Positions 45,427 through 58,910 of a stretch of DNA of 64,000 nucleotides are shown in pieces (the first letter of the stretch is position 1; each line of letters opens with the position of its first letter). Both the position numbers and the translations under genes were made by a program. The notes below the pieces were generated by a model. It saw nothing but the letters and a program-made list of their open reading frames with translations, did no database searches and had not been told where the DNA came from. Source of the stretch: RI-153 sp963721725 (GTDB lineage Bacteria; Chloroflexota; Anaerolineae; Caldilineales; Caldilineaceae); contig CAVRLX010000003.1 of assembly GCA_963721725.1 (NCBI GenBank), positions 558,001 through 622,000 on the forward strand. Direction: 5' to 3'.

Positions 45427-47448
45427 ATGACCTTTCCCAATCGCCCTCGGCGTTTGGTGCGCTTACTGCTGTTTTTGTCTGTTGCGTTTGTAGTCATCAC
45501 ATGGCTGGCCGGGTGTGCAGATCGATTGCGCCCAAGCGAAAGCGGGCAAGTGCCAACAACACCCGCCATCCAAATTACGCCTGTGCGCAGATCTACGCCT
45601 ATCCCCTCCCCCACGCCGCGCACCTTTACCGAAGCGCAACTGGCCCTGGCGGCCATCCCCACGCGCGATCTACGCGATCTGGCCCTGCGGCTGCGACCCG
45701 ACATTGAAGAGATCCCTTTGATGGTCAACGCCACGACGCCAACCTATGCCGTGGGCGACGAAATCGAGTTCTGGGCATCTAACGTGGAGACCAACGAGCG
45801 CTTTCGCTTCACAGCCCGGCTGATCCACAAAACAGCGGTGGCCTACGCCTGGGTGCAGGTCGATCAGCCCTATGAGAGCGAGCGAATTATGCAGGCCGTA
45901 GACCAATTTAGCGAGGTCATCTATCCCACGGTGCGGCAGTTTTTCGGCAGTGAGTGGCTCCCCGGCGTGGACAACGATCCACGGCTACACATTCTCCACG
46001 TCACAAACTTGGGCGGGCCCATTGCGGGCTACTATAGCAGCGCCGATCAGTTTAGCCGTCTGGCGAACCCCTATTCCAACGAAAAAGAGATGTTCTATAT
46101 CAGCCTGGATTGGCTCAACCGTACCAATGATTATGTAGAGTATGAGACTGTTTTGGCCCATGAATTTCAGCATATGATCCACTGGCATATTGACCGGGAC
46201 GAAACAGCCTGGGTCAACGAAGGGCTGAGCGAGCTGGCCCAAGATATTGTGGGCTATGAGGCGGCCAACTATTTCCCCAGCCTCTATGCCAGCCAGCCCG
46301 ATACCCAATTGACCACGTGGGGCGATGTGGTGGGGTCCAATGGCCCGCACTATGGCGGTGCCTATTTGTTCATGGCCTATCTCTATCAGCGCTTTGGCGA
46401 AGCGGTGACCAAAGCGGTGGTGGCAAGTCCCGCCAACAGTGTGCGCGGCATCGAACTGGCCTTGCAGCAGACCGGCAATGCCCAATCGTTTGTGGATCTC
46501 TTCGCGGATCGGACTGTGGCAAACTTTGTGGATGATCCCGACGCGCTGGGGCTACCCGGTATCTATGGCTATGCACAGATGAATGTGCCCCAGCCGATTG
46601 CAGTCCATCAGTATGGGAGCTATCCGGTGGGGCCGTTGCAGAGTGATGTACGCAACTTTGGCGTGGACTATGTGCAACTAACCGGCGGGCGCGATCTTGT
46701 GATCACCTTCGCAGGGGAAGTGCAGACCCGCCTCGCCCCCACCTCGCCCCACAGTGGAGATCGGATGTGGTGGAGCAACCGCGCCGATCATGCGGATACA
46801 CGGCTGACACGCCGTTTTGATCTGTCGGCTCTGGCTCCCGGCACAGCCGTGGAGATGGAGGTTGCCCTGTGGTATGTGATCGAGGCGGATTATGACTATG
46901 GCTATGTGCTTGCCAGCCGGGATGGGATCAAGTGGCAAGTTTTGCAGGGGCAATTTACCACGGATACCAATCCCAACGGCAACAGCTTTGGCTCGGCCTA
47001 CACGGGCGATAGCGGTTCGGATCTCGCCACAGAAGCGCAGTGGATCAACGACCGTTTTGATCTCAGCGACTATGCCGGTGAGACGATCTGGGTGCGCTTC
47101 GAGTATGTGACCGACGATGTGACCAATACACCCGGTTGGTTTATCGACGATGTCCGCATTGCCGCGCTTGGCTACGCGGCGGATTTCGAAGCGGAGAGCG
47201 AGGGCTGGCTGAGTGAGGGGTGGGTGTTGACCGACAATCGGCTGACCCAGGATTGGTTGTTACAATTATTGATCCTGCAAAACGACGATCTTCTTTCTGT
47301 GCAGACGATTCCGGTGGATGGCGCTGGGCAGGCCACGATTCCGGTGGCAATCGCAGACCGCAACCGTAGCGCTGTGCTCACGATCAGCGGCACAACCCCC
47401 GTCACCACCGAAGTTGCCCAATACGAATTTAGCATTGAGGCACGCTGA
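45427..47448 (+). CDS. Secreted zinc metalloprotease lipoprotein (M30/M6-like)
   Basis: A 673-residue lipoprotein. The signal helix LLLFLSVAFVVITWLAGC ends in lipobox LAGC (Cys at residue 30); a Pro/Thr linker follows. The active site is HEFQHMIHWH near residue 247, with downstream NEGLSELAQ giving the third zinc ligand (Glu) as in hyicolysin-type (M30) peptidases. The second half (SPHSGDRMWWSNRADHADTRL, then VRFEYVTDDVTNTPGWFIDDV) looks like the beta-sandwich C-terminal module of immune inhibitor A (M6). ATG 45427 follows ATGGAG; the frame is open further upstream within the preceding gene. It is outside the cell, tethered by lipid. Substrate unknown. Confidence 0.82.
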   Translation: MTFPNRPRRLVRLLLFLSVAFVVITWLAGCADRLRPSESGQVPTTPAIQITPVRRSTPIPSPTPRTFTEAQLALAAIPTRDLRDLALRLRPDIEEIPLMVNATTPTYAVGDEIEFWASNVETNERFRFTARLIHKTAVAYAWVQVDQPYESERIMQAVDQFSEVIYPTVRQFFGSEWLPGVDNDPRLHILHVTNLGGPIAGYYSSADQFSRLANPYSNEKEMFYISLDWLNRTNDYVEYETVLAHEFQHMIHWHIDRDETAWVNEGLSELAQDIVGYEAANYFPSLYASQPDTQLTTWGDVVGSNGPHYGGAYLFMAYLYQRFGEAVTKAVVASPANSVRGIELALQQTGNAQSFVDLFADRTVANFVDDPDALGLPGIYGYAQMNVPQPIAVHQYGSYPVGPLQSDVRNFGVDYVQLTGGRDLVITFAGEVQTRLAPTSPHSGDRMWWSNRADHADTRLTRRFDLSALAPGTAVEMEVALWYVIEADYDYGYVLASRDGIKWQVLQGQFTTDTNPNGNSFGSAYTGDSGSDLATEAQWINDRFDLSDYAGETIWVRFEYVTDDVTNTPGWFIDDVRIAALGYAADFEAESEGWLSEGWVLTDNRLTQDWLLQLLILQNDDLLSVQTIPVDGAGQATIPVAIADRNRSAVLTISGTTPVTTEVAQYEFSIEAR

Positions 47449-47459
47449 TGATCGTGCGT

Positions 47460-47512
47460 AGGCAAAGAAAAAGGGGAATCGACCCTGTGTCGATTCCCCT
47501 TTTTCTTTGCCT
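47460..47512. terminator. Bidirectional terminator after the metalloprotease gene
   Basis: AGGCAAAGAAAAAGGGG...GTCGAT stem: 47460-47483 pairs exactly with 47489-47512 around a 5-nt loop (CCTGT). It lies between convergent genes and has A- and T-rich tracts on the two sides within the stem. Confidence 0.85.
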
Positions 47513-47522
47513 GGGAGAACAA

Positions 47523-48575
47523 TTAGTTGCTCACCTCAGCGAAAAGCGTTGATGCAAATGTCTCCATACCTGCCTGGATTTCAGCGCTGGCAGGTATTTC
47601 GCCCGCCCCGGAAAAGACCATGCGAATGGTCATGGCATCTGCCACAGATGGATCGCGCTGCTCAAATTCAAAGCTCTGGAGCGTATCCACCCAGTCATAA
47701 AGTTGCGCCAGTTGAGCGGCATCCAGGCGTGCTTTGCCCAGAGTTTGCGGCTCGTTGCCCCGACACGAACTCGCATAAACGCGCCCCGTCACATAGACCG
47801 TGAGATCGTCACAGAAACCGGCAATGCCACCTTCCCGATGCCAGGCAAAGGCCAATCCCCAGCTTGCGCCAGAACGCCCTGCGCTGGCCTCGTGATAAGC
47901 CAACTGCGCCCACTCTGCCAACATGCGCTCTTCAGCCGGGGTGGCGGTCTGCGTTCCCGTACCGTTGAAAAGCAGATGCCCGGCGGCGGTCTCTGCTTCA
48001 AAAGGGGCATAGGTGTTCACAAACCAGCCCAGATCATGAGCGTAATCGGGGCTTGCCACCTGTAGACCCAACAGCGGTCCACCACACAGGCCAAAGGCTG
48101 CACCTTCGACTCCCAACTGCGCCGTAGCACAGACCCCAGCATCAGCATTCTGGGTCCATTCCATAGCCACAGCGCCCATATCAGTCGCAGGGGCCTCAGC
48201 CAGACGAATGGTGGATGCATCGGCATTGCTTCGATAGACATACATCTCGCTATTCACCGCCAGCGTCACCTCATACCCCGGCACAATCGCCAACGTACAG
48301 GCTTCGTCTGGAGTGGGGAGTCCCAAGCAGCCGTCCGGCCATTCTTTTGCCTCAACTGACACAATTTCAATGGCCTCGAAATTGGCCCCTAACTGTTGCA
48401 TGAGCATTTGGCGAAGGGACATAGCAACAGCTTCAGCCTGGGCACTCTCTATTTCTGGCAATTCTGGGGATGGCTGCACCTCGGTAGGTCTCCCCGGAGG
48501 CAAAGGTATCGGCACACACGCCGAAACCAAAAGCATTATCCCCAAGGCAAACGTAATCATAAATTGACGTTTCAT
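47523..48575 (-). CDS. Lipoprotein of unknown function
   Basis: A 350-residue lipoprotein: signal MKRQFMITFALGIMLLVSAC with lipid Cys at residue 20, then a Pro-rich linker. Near residues 75-95 the motif EWPDGCLGLPTPDEACT, with two Cys, is a pattern I associate with lipoproteins of Chloroflexota. The rest (WTQNADAGVCATAQLGVEG, then CDDLTVYVTGRVYASSCRG) has further paired Cys, likely disulphides outside the cell. No catalytic motif is visible. A ribosome site GGAAGGA lies about 8 nt before the ATG. It is convergent with the metalloprotease gene; a shared role is possible but unsupported. Confidence 0.8.
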   Translation of the reverse strand: MKRQFMITFALGIMLLVSACVPIPLPPGRPTEVQPSPELPEIESAQAEAVAMSLRQMLMQQLGANFEAIEIVSVEAKEWPDGCLGLPTPDEACTLAIVPGYEVTLAVNSEMYVYRSNADASTIRLAEAPATDMGAVAMEWTQNADAGVCATAQLGVEGAAFGLCGGPLLGLQVASPDYAHDLGWFVNTYAPFEAETAAGHLLFNGTGTQTATPAEERMLAEWAQLAYHEASAGRSGASWGLAFAWHREGGIAGFCDDLTVYVTGRVYASSCRGNEPQTLGKARLDAAQLAQLYDWVDTLQSFEFEQRDPSVADAMTIRMVFSGAGEIPASAEIQAGMETFASTLFAEVSN

Positions 48576-48604
48576 GAGACAAAAGTCCTTCCTAAATTTT
48601 TTAG

Positions 48605-48685
48605 TAACGATTCAGGTGCGACGCACTCGCCAGGAGTAGAACGGTTGTGAAACGCTTGTGTGGCGAGTGCGTCGCACCAGTACCT
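48605..48685. repeat. GTGCGACGCACTCGCC-type palindromic element, copy 4
   Basis: Arms GTGCGACGCACTCGCCA (48616-48632) and exact complement (48661-48677), with AAACGCTTGTG inside as in copy 1 and GTAACGAT at the left flank as in the two short relatives. It lies between divergent genes. Confidence 0.88.
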
Positions 48686-48794
48686 TTTAATAGCTTTTAG
48701 CTGCTCTTGTAGGACGCCTACAATGGCGTGATTGTTCATTTCTACGTACAATGACCTGAGTCTTTTTTAAATCCAGCCGCACACGGAGATCATA

Positions 48795-49790
48795 ATGCAC
48801 GAACAGATAGCGCTACGAAGTGATCCATTCTGGCTGGCACAACAGTTAGAGGAATCCTATGCAGAATTTGGGCGTATATTGGTTCTGCTAGAAACTTCTG
48901 AGCATGAAAAGCCTTGTCTCCACAGCGGATGGTCGCCCAAAATGGTGGTGGGCCATGTTGCCTATTGGGACGACTACCAATTGCGCCGAATGCAGGCTGC
49001 GCTTGTTGGCGAGTGGGCCGAACGTGTGCCATCTCACCTTGTCACTAATGACGAGCGCGCGCGCCATGACAAACACCGTAGTTGGGCAGAAGTCACATCC
49101 GCAGCAGAGCGCGCTCGGAGGGATTTGATCCATTTTGCCCGCGCCTGCACCCCGGCGCAAATTGAAGCAATCTACCGTGAAGCAGGCGAAGACCGCCAGA
49201 TCCTGTATCAGTTGCTCCATCACATGAGCCGACATGTGGCCGAACATGGCGCTGAAATTTTCCGCTACTGTGGATCGATGGAGCGTTGGGGCAGGGCAGG
49301 GTTGCGCCGCTTTATCAGCAAGCAGCACGAAAATCTGTTGGATGGGATTGGTGGATTACACGAGCAAGTGGTCACAACCGAGGCAATTTCAGGCAGTTGG
49401 ACAGTGCGCGATCTATTGGCGCATGTGCTGGCCTGGGAGGAATACATGGTGGCTTTGATGCGAGGCTGGCCTCAGCCGGAACCAACATCGCTTGAACGCT
49501 GGTTGACCGGAGATACACTTGAGGAAGCGAATGCCCGGTTATACGCCGAAACCAAGCATCTCGATATGATTACGCTTTTAGATGCACTGGCAACAGCGCA
49601 TCGCCGCCTAATCTCGCACTACAACCGGTTGCCCGATAGTGCCTTTGCTCAGGAAGGCGCATACGCCTGGGGCACGCCTGGGCGGTTAGACGAACTGCTC
49701 TTTCGCATGGCCCGACACACAGCCGAACACGCCGCTGAGATTTGGGAAGCCAGAATCCAGGGGCGATTACAGGATTCAATAATCGAATAG
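48795..49790 (+). CDS. DinB-family protein, two tandem domains
   Basis: A 331-residue protein formed of two DinB/ClbS-like four-helix bundles. Each repeat has an N-terminal W-x-x-R/K segment followed by D/G-x-x-AHVLAWEEY-type helix: KMVVGHVAYWDDYQLRRM in the first and VRDLLAHVLAWEEYMVALM in the second, each ending with HTAEHAAEIW or HVAEHGAEIF. The HxxxW and HxxEHxxEI histidines form the metal site typical of DinB-like proteins. These proteins include thiol-dependent transferases and stress-induced factors. Start ATG 48795 with GGAG upstream. It is divergent from the lipoprotein gene, with palindromic copy 4 between. Confidence 0.8.
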   Translation: MHEQIALRSDPFWLAQQLEESYAEFGRILVLLETSEHEKPCLHSGWSPKMVVGHVAYWDDYQLRRMQAALVGEWAERVPSHLVTNDERARHDKHRSWAEVTSAAERARRDLIHFARACTPAQIEAIYREAGEDRQILYQLLHHMSRHVAEHGAEIFRYCGSMERWGRAGLRRFISKQHENLLDGIGGLHEQVVTTEAISGSWTVRDLLAHVLAWEEYMVALMRGWPQPEPTSLERWLTGDTLEEANARLYAETKHLDMITLLDALATAHRRLISHYNRLPDSAFAQEGAYAWGTPGRLDELLFRMARHTAEHAAEIWEARIQGRLQDSIIE

Positions 49791-49802
49791 ACTCACATGA
49801 CA

Positions 49803-50450
49803 CTATCCCACATGAGCGTAGCGCAAACTTACATCCTGATTGCTAAGATGGGAGACATCTGCAATGCCGACCAGTTCCCAATCATCCTCGGTGCTGCGCC
49901 GCTTGAGGGTGAATAGTCCACACAGCGGCACGCGTATCTTCTCCTGCATTCCCGTCAAATGCCGTACAATCCCCACAATGGGCGAAGCATGGGTCACGAG
50001 CAACAAATTTTCGCCGGGAAATTGATCCGCCAATTGCTGGACAGTCTCGGCAGCGCGTTTATGCGCAACAGCTTCACCCTCTGGAAAAGTTGGCTGATAA
50101 CAGGCCGTGTGTTCGCTGATACGCACAAAACGTATAGCGCGGTCTTCTTCAGAAATAATTTGTGGAGTCTCTGCCACAGTTGGCAAACATTCACCAATAC
50201 CCGGTTCGGGATAGATGGGGAGATCCAACGCATCAGCGATGTGGCTGGCAGTTTGCAAGGTACGCAAATAGGGCGAAGCAAAAATTCGATCTACTGACTG
50301 ACCACGCAAACTTGCTCCTAATTCGCGCGCTTGGTCTTCGCCATCGGGTGAAAGTGCAGGATCGTGAGGGCGTTCTGCAGTTTTGGCCCATCCGGTATTA
50401 TGAAAATCTTCCCGGTTGCCGTGTCGGACAATCCAAATTATTTGTTCCAT
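49803..50450 (-). CDS. Histidine phosphatase family protein
   Basis: A 215-residue phosphoglycerate-mutase-like phosphatase. The phosphohistidine motif is IVRHGNRED (His near residue 8-9), followed by SPYLRTLQTA with the second Arg, and the second catalytic His in LLVTHASPIVG near residue 155. ATG 50450 is chosen because GGAGAAATTT directly precedes it; the 14-codon extension lacks a site. Cytoplasmic; substrate unknown. The gene converges with the DinB-family gene with a 12-bp gap. Confidence 0.88.
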   Translation of the reverse strand: MEQIIWIVRHGNREDFHNTGWAKTAERPHDPALSPDGEDQARELGASLRGQSVDRIFASPYLRTLQTASHIADALDLPIYPEPGIGECLPTVAETPQIISEEDRAIRFVRISEHTACYQPTFPEGEAVAHKRAAETVQQLADQFPGENLLLVTHASPIVGIVRHLTGMQEKIRVPLCGLFTLKRRSTEDDWELVGIADVSHLSNQDVSLRYAHVG

Positions 50451-50774
50451 AAATTTCTCCCATATATTTTCATGAAAATTGGTTCTATTCATTCTGAAAT
50501 CTGGAATTTTAGCCCGCAGAAGCGTGTTATTTCAGGGTCTATACAAAAGTCCATTATTGACTTTCTCTCTTACCCAATCTGTAAATATATTCACACAAAA
50601 ACAGCCGCAACCATCAGACTTAGTGAATGATAAACAGAACAAATAAAGTGTTATGGGATAGCTCTAGTGGAAAAACTATTGAGGGATACTTACTATAGAG
50701 TAAAGGGGCCACGATGAGGAGTGTGTGGTGAGGGGATGAAGGAAAAGGAAGCCAGTGGGGGGATGTGAGGTTGG
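50451..50774. other. AT-rich spacer after the rRNA operon
   Basis: About 320 nt between the 5S gene and the histidine phosphatase. I see no credible gene or RNA, and no clear rRNA terminator hairpin with a T-run on the minus strand. Confidence 0.5.
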
Positions 50775-50890
50775 AGTTGGCGACGGTCTACTCTTGCAGA
50801 GGTGCAGACCCCTACTACCATCGACGCTGGCGGGCTTAACTGCCGGGTTCGGGAAGGGACCGGGTGTACCCCCACCGCTCTTGCCACCAA
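50775..50890 (-). rRNA. rrf: 5S ribosomal RNA
   Basis: On the minus strand the sequence runs TTGGTGGCAAGAGCGGTGGG, with CCGAACCCGGCAGTTAAG and GATGGTAGTAGG, ending GTCGCCAA; the first and last 8 bases pair as helix I. Ends are set by that helix (about 50777-50889). Confidence 0.95.
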
Positions 50891-50997
50891 CACCACGCTC
50901 ACCACACCACCCACTGGCTCACTTACACAGGAACGAATCAAGAACAATCGTCATGATTCTCGTGGTCAAATCAACAATTTCTCGTGTCTGACGCACT

Positions 50998-51020
50998 AAA
51001 AACTGAATAGGATAGAAGCA
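50998..51020 (-). other. 23S rRNA processing stem, 3' strand
   Basis: AAAAACTGAATAGGATAGAA and the next GCA are an exact reverse complement of 54134-54156 on the other side of the 23S gene. The 23-bp helix would close the 23S precursor and be cut by RNase III. Confidence 0.88.
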
Positions 51021-51032
51021 GAAGAATGATTC

Positions 51033-53978
<2,946 letters not shown>

Positions 53979-54133
53979 CTAAGAACCATTCTTCTACTCT
54001 CCTGTCGCTTCCGCTCACAAGAGCCGTCGTCGATTCCTCAACAACTCTCTCCCTCGCTTCCACAACAAGAGTCACTCCATTCCTGGCTCCACCCACACAG
54101 CCCGAGGGCTGGCGGCTTCGCCTATTCTGAAGA

Positions 54134-54156
54134 TGCTTCTATCCTATTCAGTTTTT
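54134..54156 (-). other. 23S rRNA processing stem, 5' strand
   Basis: Exact 23-nt complement of 50998-51020, about 155 nt before the 23S 5' end. Confidence 0.88.
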
Positions 54157-54173
54157 AATGTACCAGATACAGT

Positions 54174-54300
54174 TTTTAGATTGCTGATTTTAGATTTACG
54201 ATTTTAGATTGTGGCTCACCCTCGACTCAGGCATTGCTGCCCTCATCTCGCTTAACCCATCTTTTAATCGTCAATCGTCAATCCAAAATCATCCTTGGGG
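54174..54300. repeat. Heptad-phased low-complexity sequence in the 16S-23S spacer
   Basis: AATCGTC and related units recur every 7 bases near 54266-54293, and GATTTTA units near 54185-54210 in the opposite sense. It is the same kind of sequence as the intercistronic palindromes but without a coding gene next to it. A second block at about 54528-54568 has AATCCTC units. Confidence 0.7.
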
Positions 54301-54374
54301 CCGACAACACTTGGCTCCCGACAGTCCCCCAGTTCCCTGGGCTGCCTGCCGCCTGCTGCCTGCTGCCTGCCACA

Positions 54375-54449
<75 letters not shown>

Positions 54450-54574
54450 AAATCAATTGACGATTTACGATTGTACAGTACGATTCTTCCTCAACCTCGA
54501 TACAGACATCTCTGCCCCCATCTCGCTTGACTCAAATCATCCATCCTCAATCCTCAATCGTCAATCGCTCGCGG

Positions 54575-54606
54575 CATTAACCGCTGAAGAGTGGTAACGT
54601 AACCAG
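54575..54606 (-). other. 16S rRNA processing stem, 3' strand
   Basis: Of 32 bases, 29 are complementary to 56549-56580 on the far side of the 16S gene. This helix would enclose the 16S precursor. The stretch superficially resembles tRNA arms, which is misleading. Confidence 0.8.
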
Positions 54607-54918
54607 ACTGCTCTACCGGCTTTGCCAGTAGTCGCATCGAGGGACTTGCATCGCACTCGACGCTCTCCTGTGTCTCAAACTCAACAACCCCATCCTTCCA
54701 GCACATCCCTACAATCGCTTGTAGACCTGCACCTTCCAGACAGCATCATCTCGCCCAAACACACAGGGACAAGGATTGCCCAAAGTCTAGCTTTTGAAGC
54801 ACCGAAAGCTCACACAATCCGCTCATGTAAACAACATCCTTGCTTGCGCAATTTTGCCTTTTGCACTTTGCCTCTTGCCTTCACTTCCCTTGCTCCTCAC
54901 CAGCCTCAGACTTCTCCC

Positions 54919-56430
<1,512 letters not shown>

Positions 56431-56548
56431 AGACCGGACCCATCCCCTTGCGGAGACATGCCCAGTCCTGAAGTTATCCTTACAAAACTCAAACCCGGTC
56501 CAAGGCAAATCGCTCTGCCCTGACCGAGCCTTTTCCATCTATTTCAGG

Positions 56549-56580
56549 CTGGTTACCTTACCACTCTTCAACTGTTAATG
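56549..56580 (-). other. 16S rRNA processing stem, 5' strand
   Basis: Pairs at 29 of 32 positions with 54575-54606. Confidence 0.8.
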
Positions 56581-56816
56581 TACCGCTCCCCCAAGCTCGC
56601 CTCCCGGCTCGCTCAGGACACAAGAGAGAAGTCTACCACCCTCTCTCTCACCCGTCAAATCCAAACCCACTCGCTTTTGTTTAATGTTTTCTATTCTCAG
56701 GAGCTATAGAAACACAAACAAAAATTTCTTTAGCCTAAAAGGCTAAGAGAAATAGAATAGTAAGATTTAACTGTTAATGGGATTCCAAAACGCTCTTGGA
56801 GCGCAGTGGTTTCTCT

Positions 56817-56845
56817 AATTTATCATGCATTTCGGCAGTTGTCAA
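56817..56845 (-). promoter_or_regulatory. rRNA operon promoter
   Basis: On the minus strand TTGACA (56845-56840), a 17-bp spacer and TAAATT (56822-56817, preceded by TGA as an extended -10) give a near-consensus promoter about 390 bp before the 16S 5' end. Confidence 0.78.
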
Positions 56846-56868
56846 ATCAAAATCACTAAAAATTTTAT

Positions 56869-56893
56869 CTGATTCTTTTTAGGAAAGAATCAG
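56869..56893 (-). terminator. Terminator overlapping the BCCP stop codon
   Basis: CTGATTCTTT and AAAGAATCAG pair over 10 bp with a 5-nt loop that includes part of the TAA stop, followed on the minus strand by ATAAAATTTTT. It insulates the carboxylase operon from the rRNA promoter, which begins about 25 bp further on. Confidence 0.8.
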
Positions 56894-57373
56894 CAGAGGA
56901 GCACTTTGTTCGACTCGTTGTCCGGCAGAAACTTCTACTTTGCGAACCACCCCGGCGCGTAATGCCCGAATCTCATTTTCCATTTTCATAGCTTCTAATA
57001 TGACAAGAGGTTGATCTTCGTTAATTTCTTCTCCCTCGCGCACCAGTATTTTAACCACAAGGCCAGGAATAGGCGCCCTAATGGTTAACTCCCCTTTGGG
57101 GACTTCGGGGCCTTTGCGTCCCATATTGAGACGGCGTGAACGTTCATCTTCTACGTGTACGTGATATTGCTCACCGCGCAATGTTACCGCGTAGTTTTGA
57201 CGATTTTCTTCGACCAAAACTTCAAAACTTTTTCCATTTAAGAGAAGGCTATACAGTTCCGGCACGCCACTCTGAGAGAGATCAACCTCTAGAGGCTCAC
57301 CATTGATGGAGATTTCGTCGCCTTCGATCTCAATCTCATATTCTTGTTCGCCGATTTGAGCAAAGTATTTCAC
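56879..57373 (-). CDS. Biotin carboxyl carrier protein of acyl-CoA carboxylase (biotinyl domain)
   Basis: A 164-residue biotin-attachment protein. The C-terminal lipoyl/biotinyl domain (about residues 95-164) has ILEAMKMENEIRAL with the biotinylated Lys, and GLVVKILVREGEEI before it. The first ~80 residues (KYFAQIGEQEYEIEIEGDEI, then SFEVLVEENRQNYAVTLRG) form the beta-rich linker region seen in acyl-CoA/pyruvate carboxylase carrier proteins. The start is GTG at 57373, overlapping the biotin carboxylase stop as GTGA, so translation is coupled. It carries CO2 between the carboxylase and carboxyltransferase subunits. Confidence 0.9.
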   Translation of the reverse strand: MKYFAQIGEQEYEIEIEGDEISINGEPLEVDLSQSGVPELYSLLLNGKSFEVLVEENRQNYAVTLRGEQYHVHVEDERSRRLNMGRKGPEVPKGELTIRAPIPGLVVKILVREGEEINEDQPLVILEAMKMENEIRALRAGVVRKVEVSAGQRVEQSAPLLILS

Positions 57374-58896
57374 CAGCGACCTCCTGCGGAGCGCACACGG
57401 CTGGCCTCTTTCCAGAGGCTACGTTGTTGGTTACTGGCCTGAGTATCACCAATGTGGACGGCACGTCGCCCAGCTTCGTGGGCGATCAGTGTGGCGGCCA
57501 CAGCAGCAATTTTGGCGTGTTCATCGGACGTGCGCTCGGTGGACATTAAACGGCGGCGGCTAAGAAAACTAGTATCGAATGTTCCCCAGATGAATTCAGT
57601 ACTGTCCATCATCTCTTGATGGAAAGGAATTGACGTTTTGATGCCACCGATACGATATTCATTGAGTGCCCGCCGCATACGCAGAATGGCCTCGGCCCGA
57701 CGTTTCACCCCAAACGATTAGCTTGGCAACCATGGGATCATAAAAAAGGCTAACCTCATAGCCACGATAGAGCGCGCTTTCGACACGCACGCCCGGCCCA
57801 GTCGGCTCTTTCAGATAGGTGACAATACCGCTATTGGGCATAAAATTGTTGAACGGATCTTCCGCCGTGATACGACATTCAATTGACCAGCCTTTGGAGA
57901 CAATATCTTGTTGTCGATAGCGCAGACGCCGACCAGCGGCGATAGTAATTTGCTCTTTAACAATATCAACGCCGGTGACCATTTCGGTGACCGGATGCTC
58001 TACTTGAAGACGGGTGTTCATCTCTAAGAAAGTAGTACTGATTTTCTTTGCTGTCGTATAGAAATTCAATGGTGCCGGCATTCACATAATTGACAGACTC
58101 GGCAGCAGAGATGCCGATTTTGCCCATCTCTCGGCGCATTTTGGCCTCGCTGATCGCGACACTAGGCGACTTCTTCAATCAGCTTTTGATGACGGCGCTG
58201 GATGCTACATTCACGCTCGCCCAAGTGAATGGTATTGCCATGGCTATCCGCCAGGATCTGCATTTCAATGTGGCGGGCCGAGGGGATGTAACTTTTCCAA
58301 ATAAACTTCATCATTGCCAAAAGCACTCACAGCCTCGCGCCGGGCAGCTGCCAGCGAACTTGGTCAAATTCCGCCGGATCGTGGACAGCCCTCATGCCTT
58401 TGCCACCGCCACCAGCAGTGGCTTTGATCATCAGAGGGAAAGCCAGATCGCAAGGCTGCCGACAGCAACTCATCGTCGCGCAGACCTTTTTCCGAACCTG
58501 GAACGAGGGGCACGCCACTGTTGGCGACAGTGGCGCGGGCCGTCTGTTTGTCACCCATTTTTTCGATGGCGTCTGGACCGGGGCCGATAAAGGTGATCCC
58601 AGCATCGCGGCAGGCGGCGGAGAACGCTGCATTCTCGGCAAGAAAGCCATAGCCAGGATGGATGGCGTCTACACCTGCTTTGCGCGCCACATCAATAATT
58701 TTGTCGATACATAAATAGCTTTCACGGCTGGGCGAAGGGCCGATGTAATAGGCTTCATCGGCGTAGCGTACATGGAGCGAGGTGCGGTCAGCTCCGGAAA
58801 AGACAGCCACAGCGGGAATGCCGCGTTCTTCGCAGGCGCGGATGCACACGGACGGCAATTTCACCACGATTGGCAATGAGATACTTTTTTGAACAC
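57370..58896 (-). pseudogene. Biotin carboxylase subunit of acyl-CoA carboxylase, multiply frameshifted
   Basis: The gene would start at GTG 58896 (GGAG upstream; reads FKKV then, after deleting a T and a C, LIANRGEIAVRV and IRACEERG). Conserved pieces then appear in different frames: VDAIHPGYGFLAEN, GPGPDAIEKMGDK, LPLMIKATAGGGGKGM in part, FLEMNTRLQVEHPVTEMVTG (catalytic Glu/Arg region), and a C-terminal part ending GTFDTSFLSRRRLMS. At least five one-base indels lie within 1.5 kb. Corrected, it is about 500 residues and enzymatically complete as far as I can see, so sequence error is likely. It uses ATP and bicarbonate to carboxylate biotin on the neighbouring carrier protein. Confidence 0.82.
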
Positions 58897-58910
58897 GGAT
58901 ATCTCCGGCT

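Larger units (their letters stand above)
56431..56868 (-). other. 16S leader region
   Basis: About 380 nt of transcribed leader between the promoter and 16S; it contains the 5' strand of the 16S processing stem at 56549-56580. I see no gene in it. AACTGTTAATG occurs twice (near 56570 and 56769). Confidence 0.7.

Noticed and set aside
54575..54640. tRNA-like sequence (GGTAGAGC-like D-arm and a T-arm-like hairpin) in the place where tRNA-Ala normally lies
   Set aside because: No acceptor stem or proper anticodon stem forms, and the stretch is the reverse complement of 56549-56580. It is the 16S processing stem, not a tRNA.
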